Assembly (NCBI GenBank): GCA_036939975.1
Contig: JALLPB010000477.1
Span: 1 to 15,359 of the forward strand
DNA from: Cyclostephanos tholiformis
Lineage: Eukaryota; Bacillariophyta; Thalassiosirophyceae; Thalassiosirales; Thalassiosiraceae
DNA length: 15,359 nt
Direction of reading: 5' to 3'
In this document: in pieces, positions 8,101-15,359 of the stretch
Position numbering within the stretch: the stretch's first letter is position 1
Layout: every line of letters starts with the position of its first letter
Notes under the pieces: generated by a model
The model's database searches: none
What the model was told of the DNA's origin: nothing
What the model saw: the letters and a program-made list of their open reading frames with translations, nothing else
Made by a program: the position numbers and the translations under genes

Positions 8101-11100
8101 GCCAATGCTGGCCCCCATGCCACATCGAACATGGGGGTGACGTACTCGTCCCTCAAGCCCGAATCGGCCGTGCCAACAAATTTAACAGATGCGGCATTCC
8201 TTTTAAAGCTATCACGCAACGCCTTCTTGCTGCCGCCGCTAGCCGAAGTAGACGGAGCGTGATACTTGGTTGCCTTTCGCCTGCGACGCAACATTGATTC
8301 CGTATCCCGAACAATCTGATCCCCTTCCTTTTGATAGTTTGATTCTCGTGTTCTATCCTGCTCCACGTAATGACTGCCGAAAAAAAAGTCGCTAAGGCCC
8401 GTAGTAGACATAGACGACACACTCTTACCACCCTTACTGATCCCCGCACTTTCGCGTGCATTGTCATCCTCCTTCAAACTGATAGGATCATTCTTGATCC
8501 TTTCAAAAATCTCAGCAAGCATTTCGTCGGGAAAGTCGCCTCCCTCACAAACGCCCGAATTCATTCGTATGAAGCTAGGGATGGTCATTCTACGATCTTC
8601 CCTGATGGCCGGGTTGTGCAAATCAGTGTTCAACATGATGATGGAGAACGCCAATATAAATGCAGAATCGGCGGTGGGGAACACACTTGAGTTCTGCTCG
8701 GTGTAACGCGCCGCGAACACCTCCATAATGCGATCGATCTTCTGCGCTTCCCCGGGTAATCTAAAACCGCTTAGGTAATATCGAATTGCATCATCAAACT
8801 TCATCCCCTGAAAGTCCAAAGCATCGCCGTATGCACGTAGCACCTTGAGCGCAAAGCCGTCTTGCCATTCTTTTTCTCTGCCTAAATATTCTCCGATCTG
8901 GGCCTTCTCAAATATATCCTTATTCTGAAGTAGGTATCGTGCCACATCAACAGGATCGGTAATATCAAGATGGCCGCGTTCGGCGGCATACTTGAGGCCG
9001 TCTTGTGGTTTTTGGTTGAATTTTAATGCCGCCTTGGCTTCTTCCTCACGACGCTTCTTTTTGGAGTCGTACATTTCCACCAAAGTCTTCTTAGCCGAGG
9101 CTTCGCTCACCTCTCCCGATGCGCCATCTTTCGTCGGCTCGACGTTTATGCCCTCGTCATCTTTCTTGTAATCACCATTACCGCTCATGTTTTTCAATCG
9201 CAAATTCGCTTCGTCCAAACTTATGTCGCCATTATTTCCCATACTTCCGTTGACGGGCGTGACGATGCTCGAATGAAGACTGGCCAACACCTGTCGCAGT
9301 GCCTTCATGGCCGCTAGTCGCAGCTCGCGATGGTCCAATCGCGTCATTTCCGCACGCACCGCCCCGGCCCCCGCCACGAAATGTAACGACCCGGCCGCGC
9401 CCCCTCCCGCGCCACCGCCACTGGACCCCGTGGCGTCGGCGAGCCCCACGCGAGCCACCTTACCCAGCGCGTTGACGATGCGCGAGAACAGATCGACAGC
9501 GGAGAGGTCGCAATCGTAATTCAGGAATATTTCAGCCAAGGTCGTAGCGTCAGCGCATATCTCTTCGAAGAGGGTGACGACCAGCAGCTTGTGCTGAACG
9601 GTCGAATTCTTTGAATCCAGGATGACGAAGAAGACGTTCGTGACGAAGGCCTCGATCTCGGTCTTCAGAAGGCTCCTAAAGTTCCGTATCAGGGGAACGA
9701 ACAGCCTTAGGCTCAATTCGACCATATTTGTGTCCAAGCTCGTGGAATTCTTCAACAGGGACGTGCAAAGGTATTGGCGTATTGCGTAATGGAAATGAGG
9801 ACCGGCGTGCAGGAGACATAGGGAGGAGGGGTGGCGGAGTATGTGCAGCAGCAGCTCCAGCGCGAGGATGCGAGACTCCAACGCCGGATCGTAGGACGAG
9901 TCATGCGGTGGAGGGATTACCGGGCTAGCCGCTGGCGGGGGATTTGAGCCAACCTCGGCGCCGCCGCCGGCGACGGAGGACATGACCACTGTGGCGGGGG
10001 GGGCAGCTTTCGATGCGCTCGTTTGCATGCTCAATTTACAAAGCGATCTTAAGACCAAGTACGCGTCACGGTGATCTTGGGTGGGGAACGAGGGCGCGGC
10101 GGCTTCGGACGACGAGGTGTTGGACCTTCTTATCCTGCCGCTGACGCCCCTCTCCTCCCTTTCGACGTCTTCATTCTCGATGGCTGCCATCCGTTCCTCC
10201 AATACGCACCTCTCGATGCTGCGTTCCAACCGTACAAACACGGTCACCACCAGCTGCTGCAACGCAGCCTTCGCCGTGGTCTTGTTCGAACCGACGTCAG
10301 TGTGCAAATATATCTGCGAACAAACGCGCACGGTCTGGAGGAGGTGCGTTCCATGTATCATCGGCTCACCCACGGCCACACGGCAGCCGGTCGTTAGAAG
10401 GAACTTCAAGGCCGACAGCTCAGTCCGCTCTGAGGACAGATCGGCGATGCACACCGATTCGACGAGCATGTTGACAGCCAGCTTTATCAAGGACGGGGCG
10501 CCCAATTCCTCTTCCCCCCTCCGGACTTTGGCCTCAGTTCCCTGACCCCTTGCGCCCCCCTCCCCCGTTCCTTCTCTTCCCCCCCCCCCCACTACGTCGT
10601 CTACGTTCCGATCCCCATCCTCTCCTTCCTCCTCCTCCTCCTTTTCTTCATCCTCCTCGGCGCCGAGCCTGAGGTACACGTCGTCGAGGCAGCCGTGCGC
10701 GACGAGCGAGTTCGCCGCATCGATGCACATCGCAAGCAGTTCCGCGGTGACTTCTCCCACCGCCCCGGATGCGGACTTCCCCGTCGATCCCGCATCCCGA
10801 AGATCCGCCGCCGCATTCGCGGCCTCGGCCGACGACCGGCACCACGTCCCCAGGAGCTGCACGAAAGTCGCGATCGACGCCCTCGCCCTGGCGGGCGTGT
10901 CCCCCCGTCGTCCGAGTATGGACTCGACGACGACGGCGCCGTCGCCATCGACCCCTCCCCCATCCCCCCCATGGACGTCAGAGGCATCGTCGGGGGCGTC
11001 GTTAGTACCGAGCGCGAGGCTGAACTCGCGGTAGGCGTCGAGGTCGTCGTCGTCCATCGGGTCCGTTACGGCCTCGGCGGACGATCCGAAGACCCACCCG

Positions 11101-11798
11101 AACCACGACGACGGACGTGTCCCCCCCGCCGATTTCGGGAGGGATGGGGACGTCCTCGAGTGGAACTTGCGCAGCAGTCGCAATGCCGTGTCGGGATGAG
11201 GGATTTTCGTCGAAGGCACGGTCGATAGGCGCACCCTGGCCACGGCGGGGGGGGGGATGATGCGCAAGGCCGATCCTGCCGCCCCCCTCCCGGCGGGGCT
11301 TGGGGGGGGGGAGGGAAGGGTGGCGTTGGAGTGGACCGGGGTGGGCGGGCGTGATCCGCTCGCCACGCGCTGTTCCGCCTCGTCGGCGTCATCGTCGACG
11401 TTGGAGTGCACCGGGGTGGGTGCGCGGGAACCACCGCCGTCGACGACGACGACGACGTCGGCGGCACCACGGCCGGGAGGAGAGGATAGGGATAGGCCCG
11501 CGAATAGATCTCCCACCGAGGAGGGGACGGATGAGGCAGATGCTGCGACGTGGGATGCCTCGCCGTCCTCGAGCGACGGACTCGCCCCCTCCGCCTCCGC
11601 CGACGTAATATTATCATTCTCCACCGCCGGGGGATGGAACGGGGGAGGCGGGGAGGCGTCGCCGTAGTCGCCATCATCATGGGCGGCGGCGGAGGATGCG
11701 AGTGGAGACGACGGCAAGGAGGGGGGGGTGTATCCGCCGACGCTCCCCCCCCCGTCGGCGGCATTGGCATCGTTTTCGCCGTCGGATTCGGTGACCAT
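5110..11798 (-). CDS. BIG/Sec7-type ARF guanine-nucleotide exchange factor
   Basis: Large ARF-GEFs of this class load GTP onto ARF GTPases at the trans-Golgi and endosomes to start vesicle coat assembly. Two exons (11798-5581 and 5506-5110) give 2,204 residues. Residues 1-~195 are low-complexity and Ser/Pro/Gly-rich. A DCB domain follows (~203-535), split by an acidic, Gly-rich insert (~379-432) and ending in TTAKAALQQLVVTVFVRLER. The HUS region (~576-785) carries RDAYLVLRSLCKLSM and the HUS box NYDCD at 760-764. The Sec7 domain (~926-1113) has FRLPGEAQKIDR with glutamic finger E1017, then IIMLNTDLHNP. HDS regions follow, with MFDVAWGPALAVFS (~1223) and DSLRQLSLQFLNREEL (~1555-1570). This order matches BIG/Sec7p rather than GBF1. 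The start ATG has A at -3 and G at +4, and no Met follows until residue 248. The 5' third is much richer in G+C and homopolymers than the rest. Confidence 0.93.
5507..5580 (-). other. 74-bp GT-AG intron in the ARF-GEF gene
   Basis: On the coding strand the donor is GCC|GTGAGT (intron begins at 5580) and the acceptor is CTTTTCAG|GCC (exon resumes at 5506). Joining the exons keeps the frame (SP followed by PHYLENVLYARRW) and adds a helical C-terminal segment of about 130 residues of the kind that ends BIG proteins. Unspliced RNA meets TGA inside the donor itself, so retention would truncate the protein at once. Confidence 0.88.
10579..10590 (-). repeat. Coding G12 homopolymer in the ARF-GEF
   Basis: Twelve C on the + strand (G12 in the message) encode the Gly run VVGGGGREG at residues ~402-410, inside the insert that splits the DCB domain. 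The frame stays open on both sides, so the count is compatible with coding. A run this long is prone to slippage or base-calling error. Confidence 0.7.
11325..11432 (-). repeat. Two imperfect direct repeats encoding GSRxPTPVHSN
   Basis: Positions 11325-11357 and 11400-11432 match at 28 of 33 bases and lie exactly 75 bp apart. They encode GSRAPTPVHSN (residues 123-133) and GSRPPTPVHSN (148-158) in the disordered N-terminus of the ARF-GEF. Each copy holds a Thr-Pro site. Confidence 0.75.
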
Positions 11799-12069
11799 CG
11801 TCGCGTTTCAGAGATCAGAGAGTGTGCCAGCCCCCAAAGATATCGATAAAATAATTAATAGGGGGGGGGGGGAACGAACGTCAAATAATTTGTCTTGTAC
11901 CCCCCCCCCCCCCCCTTTATTTTAATGGGGAGTGTTTAATGAAAGAATCTCGAGAAAACGGAAAAGAAGCAAAAAAAACAAAAAATCGCCGCCGACTGTC
12001 CAGATCCACACAACAAAATAATATTACCATCGTACTCTCCGTACTCCACATCCGACCGCAAGCCTGGTC
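11799..12069. promoter_or_regulatory. Divergent promoter region between the ARF-GEF and HlyIII genes
   Basis: Only 271 bp separate two start codons on opposite strands, so both promoters and 5' UTRs must lie here or overlap it. The - strand gene has an AT-rich block (about 11845-11860) nearby, and the + strand gene has TTTATTTTAAT near 11916-11926. Either could be a TATA-like element. Between them sits a G12 run (11861-11872) and a C16 run (11900-11915). Which elements are active is not visible from sequence. Confidence 0.6.
11861..11915. repeat. G12 ... C16 inverted homopolymer
   Basis: G12 at 11861-11872 and C16 at 11900-11915 are complementary across a 27-base AT-rich spacer. Single-stranded DNA or RNA could form a stem of 12 G-C pairs. 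On each strand the runs are also candidates for G-quadruplex or i-motif structure. Confidence 0.8.
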
Positions 12070-13066
12070 ATGTTATCAGACGAAGAGGCCACGCCGTCCT
12101 CGGGCTACCTGCACCTGGATGATCCCCCCGGACAACCGGTATCTTGGGCCCCTCCGTGGTCCTTCGCCGACACCGACAAGAATCCGCCTCGACAGCTATC
12201 GCGCGACGGATCCCCCCACGTGACGGACGAGGTTTTCAACTCGGCGTCGCACCTCTTCGCCGCGATGCTATCGCTATTGGGTACGGTCTTGCTGATAACG
12301 CAGAGCGGGGGGGATGCGTGGAAGATCGTTAGCTTCGCCATATACGGTTCGTCTTTGATGTTCCTTTTCGCCTGTTCGACATTGCATCACGCAATCAGCG
12401 GCACGGAAGAGGCGAGTTCCTTGTATTCATCGTCCGGCCTACATTTTGATTCCGATGGCCAGCAGTATATCGTTTTTTCGCATTCAGATTCTCAAGCATT
12501 TTTTTAATCGATTTCGCCAAATACGATGGAACTGATCAATCAATTACGAACGAACGATGAATCGTCGACATCGTCGTTTGTCCGTTCGTTCGTTCGTTTA
12601 TCGACAGGTCGAGGCCAGGCTGAGAATGCTCGATTACCTTGCCATATACCCCCTAATTGCCGGGACATTCACCCCGCTTTGTCTGGTCTACCTCCGAGAT
12701 TCGGTCATAGGTTGGTCCTTCCTCGGCGTCGCATGGTTCCTAGCCTTCGCCGGCATGATCCTGACGGCAACGTTCGGGGTCGAGAGGATACCGAAGTGGC
12801 TGTCGATGACGACTTATATCACGATGGGATGGCTCGGTGGCATACTCGCGATATGGCTCGTGCCAAAGGTCGGGGGATCGGGGATGTCAACTTTCGTTTC
12901 GGGGGGCGTGGCATTCACCGCGGGAGGGTACATCTTCGCTTTGGAGCGTCCGAACCCGATACCGGGGAAGTTCGGCTTTCACGAGATATGGCACGTGGCC
13001 GTGATATTGGGAGCGGCGCTCCATTATGCGGTCATGTATTTTTACGTCTTGCCATGGGAGGGATGA
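12070..13066 (+). CDS. Haemolysin-III / PAQR family seven-pass membrane protein
   Basis: Two exons (12070-12411 and 12608-13066) give 266 residues, typical of this family. After a hydrophilic N-terminus of about 50 residues comes the opening motif DEVFNSASHLF, then seven hydrophobic segments at ~62-77, 86-108, 125-142, 150-168, 182-199, 208-225 and 243-262. All the metal-site residues of the PAQR/alkaline-ceramidase (CREST) superfamily are present: S103 and H107 in STLHH, D123 in RMLDYLAIY, and H239 and H243 in FHEIWHVAVI. LIAGTFTPL after TM3 is also typical. Relatives include progestin/adiponectin receptors and bacterial YqfA-type proteins. Many are thought to be membrane hydrolases, and the haemolysin name does not imply toxin activity here. 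Substrate and location are unknown. It is divergent to the ARF-GEF gene. The exon join needs a GC-AG intron, which is the main uncertainty. Confidence 0.88.
12412..12607 (+). other. 196-bp intron with GC-AG borders in the HlyIII gene
   Basis: The two halves of the protein lie in different frames with stops between them. Donor GAAGAG|GCGAGT (intron from 12412) and acceptor TATCGACAG|GTC (exon from 12608) join as GTEE-VEARLRMLDY, giving the family's usual spacing from STLxH to LD. The nearby GT sites at 12416 and 12423 leave the wrong phase for this acceptor. The intron holds a 12-bp hairpin near its 3' end. Confidence 0.75.
12546..12597 (+). repeat. 12-bp perfect inverted repeat inside the intron
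   Basis: ACGAACGAACGA (12546-12557) is the exact reverse complement of TCGTTCGTTCGT (12586-12597), with a 28-base loop. The right arm is part of a CGTT microsatellite and ends about 8 bases before the acceptor AG. Confidence 0.85.
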
Positions 13067-14940
13067 TTCCGGGTAGTGGGTGTTGTGAATCGTTGGGGAT
13101 GGGGTGATTTGTGGCGGAAGAAATGGAGCCGTTCTATTTAATTGGGCGTTAATGTACAAGATGGGAAAATCAGATAGTACTCTATCGATTAAAGCAAGTT
13201 TTATTTATTATTGGGATAAAGCCATATTATGCCTGATCATTCACTGAGAGGAAGATTAACATACCAATCATGATAAATATGGATCTTGAGTGGGTGCTGG
13301 GGGTATGATATTGTTTCTTTTTTGGCCTCAAATGCAACAATGTGCCACTTCGTGGCTAAATATATGGGAATGCCTAGAAGCTACATATGTGATGTAAATC
13401 CCTCTTCATCGCCTTTTTGTGACAACCTCATTATATTCCCTATCTCGTCACTCTTGTTGACTTTGCTCATACAAATCTACCCGAAAAACTGAGAACAAGG
13501 ACCAGCTATCATACTAGTATTCTCAACTTTTTTTATCCATGCGCTGGCCGCAATCCTTGTCTCATAACCGAGATCATCCCTGTGGCTTCACAGGCGATGT
13601 GATCATATTGGTTACCAAGGCACCCATATTTAATTAAGTATTTTTTAGTTATTTTACTATCACCGTTGACCCCCTTATTGTACTGGTTGCATCGGACGAC
13701 ATTGGCCCCCAGCATATCGGCATGTTGCTCATGGTGTGTAGATTGCAAGAACTTGATGGTGCCAATGTTCCCCATGGTTTAGGGGTTCGTTGGGGCATTC
13801 TCCTGGCGTGTAATGGGCTTTTTTCATGGTTAAAAAAACTCAGTGCCAGAAAAAAAACTCACCTCGCCAAAAATCCTACGTGGGAATACGTAAAAAAGTA
13901 CTGCGTTCCCCACCAATTGACACCAACCACAAAAAATCAGCAAACCATGGCACCCTGCGGCCGGGCAGCAAGGTGACGCTTGCTATCGGCAAGGAAGAGA
14001 AGTGCCACAGACTGTGGTGTTCGGTTTGATGAGATGAGTGCAATTTTCTGTATTGTTGGTGGGGTGGGCGGCTGCATGACGGATAATGCCAAAGACGATG
14101 AAGTTGCATCATCCGCATCATCGAAGGCATTACAACCACGAATGATGATGCACTTGCAGAGACATCAGTGGGAGACATTCTTTTCCCTGCACTGCCATTG
14201 TATTTAAGAGGAGGAGGGTGGTGGCGGCGTCATCAGGCACCACCACCCAGCATGCTTTTTTGGGGTTGATGGGCAAAGGGGGAGGGGGGGGGGAGTGAGG
14301 AGTGTCCTTTCACTGCAGCTGTCAAACTGAGTGGGTGACAATGTGGAGAAGAGAGAGAGAGGTTGAGGGATGATGACAAAATTGTTTGAGAGGAGGTTTT
14401 GTTATTGTTGTCATCATGGGTGGGGGAGGGGAGGGGGGAGGGACATCATTGTCAGTGTTGTCGACCCATGCAGGCAACATTGTGTTGGAGAGAGCAGGGC
14501 TGGGGGATAGGGGGATAAAAGAAAGGGACAACAAGGAAGACTTTGGAAGTGGAGGTTGCATCATTGTCAATCCAAGTAGACAAAGGACTTGGGGGAAAGG
14601 GTGGCAGGGGGACGACAATGATGGTGAAAAGGAAAGTCTTGTCTTCATCATCTACATCGACATTGATGCCTTCAACTCCAATCCCAGCTGTCTAGGTGGG
14701 GCACAAAAATGATGGGACTCCTGCCACTGCATTGAGTTGTTGAGGGAGGGACCTAACAATCAACATAAGATGGGGTGAGAAGGGGGGAGTGGGGGGAAAT
14801 TGACGATGATGATGACAATTGCTGATGGAGAGGTGCCATGTGGGCAAAGATTGGGAGGAAAGGGTAGCAGGAAGAGGACAACAGTAAAAATTGCGGTAGG
14901 CAAAGTCGGGTCTTTGTAGCTCATTAAAGCTCTGCCTCTT
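13067..14940. other. Gene-free flank with decayed and G-rich sequence
   Basis: No intact gene is supported. 13067-13530 is AT-rich and probably starts with the HlyIII 3' UTR. 13530-14200 contains short frames on both strands; one + strand piece around 14102-14220 reads EGITTTNDDALAETSVGDIL and looks protein-like, but is closed by nearby stops. 14200-14700 is G-rich on the + strand (runs of 8-10 G near 14283) with GATGAT-type repeats. Given the transposase-like remnant just downstream, this is probably eroded mobile-element DNA. Confidence 0.4.
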
Positions 14941-15118
14941 GCAACAAAGTTTGCGGGAGGCAGGTGGGTTCGGATGGCAGAGCGTTGGTGCCAGAACTAC
15001 CAGTGCAAGGTCAAAAACTGTGGCGAAACCCCTAAATGATGAAAAACCTATTGCTCTTGCAACCCAGGCAAGTGGATTTGCCAATACTGCCATGCTGTGA
15101 GTGCTGTAATTGAGTTGA
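14941..15118 (+). pseudogene. Remnant of a piggyBac-type transposase C-terminal zinc ribbon
   Basis: One + strand frame reads RWCQNYQCKVKNCGETPK, then two TGA codons (15037-15042), then KTYCSCNPGKWICQYCHA, ending at TAG (15116-15118). The Cys spacing, with C-x2-C type pairs around YCSCxPGKWIC, resembles the C-terminal Cys-rich domain of piggyBac-like (DDE_Tnp_1_7) transposases, which are common in algal genomes. The two stops within the cluster and the lack of a recognisable DDE catalytic region upstream mark it as dead or heavily eroded. The assignment rests on motif memory, and another zinc-ribbon protein is possible. An opposite-strand frame of 133 residues (14692-15093) over the same DNA is a less likely gene. 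Confidence 0.45.
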
Positions 15119-15359
15119 AAGGGGAGTAGAACATTAAGGTATGAGGGCTTTTTATTTTGGTGTGAAAACTCTCTTAAATTTCAACTCTTGCCAGCTCAGA
15201 TAGCAATCTCTCACCACATGCGCACTATGGTGAAATTGCCACAATTGGGAAATTGATATATTGCTACTAGCGCATCAGATAGAGAGAAGCCGTTTGGCAA
15301 AATCATTCCCCCAAACCTTCTCAATGTGTGGTTGTTGTTTATCTTTTGTTGAGTGTGGT
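15119..15359. other. Right edge, no gene seen
   Basis: AT-rich sequence with no supported open frame or repeat. No terminal inverted repeat for the upstream transposase-like remnant was identified. Confidence 0.4.

Noticed and set aside
10071..11849. Many long open frames on both strands over the ARF-GEF 5' region, some above 170 residues
   Set aside because: They are shadows. The DNA is very GC-rich and stop-poor, their translations are Arg/Pro/Ser low-complexity, and the ARF-GEF frame with DCB motifs explains the region.
12416..12424. Canonical GT donors at 12416 and 12423 for the HlyIII intron
   Set aside because: Neither gives the right phase with the acceptor at 12607, and both would add residues between STLHH and RMLDY. 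The GC donor at 12412 fits phase and spacing.
12070..13066. Haemolysin (toxin) function for the HlyIII-type protein
   Set aside because: The family name is historical. The sequence has the PAQR/CREST metal-site layout of an integral membrane protein, and nothing indicates a secreted pore-former.
12526..13107. 193-residue + strand frame overlapping the HlyIII second exon
   Set aside because: Wrong frame. The HlyIII frame over the same DNA has all the metal-site residues and membrane segments, while this one is Arg/Gly-rich with no pattern.
13533..13775. 80-residue - strand frame in the right flank
   Set aside because: No family pattern or start context support, and it sits in a region with equally long chance frames on the other strand.
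14322..14651. 109-residue - strand frame rich in Ser, Pro and Leu
   Set aside because: It is the complement of a G-rich, GATGAT-repeat stretch; low complexity explains both the openness and the composition.

Overview
The window looks like a piece of a nuclear genome from a microbial alga, most likely a centric diatom or another stramenopile. The evidence is long intron-poor genes packed close together, two short spliceosomal introns, eukaryote-only proteins (a mitochondrial Oxa1 insertase and a large Sec7 ARF exchange factor), and flanks holding decayed, apparently mobile-element-derived coding sequence. The clade is inferred from style and gene content; no marker here proves it.

Layout. Positions 1-1690 hold decayed coding sequence on the + strand. 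Its best-preserved part (973-1684) is broken by a 7-bp tandem duplication. Positions 1685-2799 are AT-rich noncoding DNA with one strong hairpin. At 2800-3279 (+) lies a possible small Ser-rich protein. A convergent spacer with two hairpins (3280-3532) follows. Next, on the - strand, come an Oxa1-type mitochondrial inner-membrane insertase (3533-4717, frame open further upstream) and a roughly 2,200-residue BIG/Sec7-type ARF guanine-nucleotide exchange factor (5110-11798) with one 74-bp intron near its 3' end. A compact divergent spacer (11799-12069) carries a G12 run facing a C16 run. On its other side is a haemolysin-III/PAQR-type seven-pass membrane protein (12070-13066, +), which I can assemble only with a GC-AG intron. 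Positions 13067-15359 have no intact gene, but 14941-15118 keep a cysteine cluster like the C-terminal zinc ribbon of piggyBac-type transposases, interrupted by two stops.

The three well-supported genes are housekeeping or membrane-biology genes: mitochondrial membrane protein insertion, Golgi/endosome vesicle formation, and a putative metal-dependent membrane hydrolase or receptor-like protein. They are neighbours, but nothing in the sequence suggests a shared pathway. I found no RNA gene, CRISPR array, intact transposon or clearly new multi-gene system. The points most worth checking are the G12/C16 inverted homopolymer in the divergent promoter, the GC-AG intron with a hairpin next to its 3' splice site, the mixed brefeldin A determinants in the Sec7 domain, the composition change inside the Sec7 gene, and the 7-bp duplication in the left-hand pseudogene.
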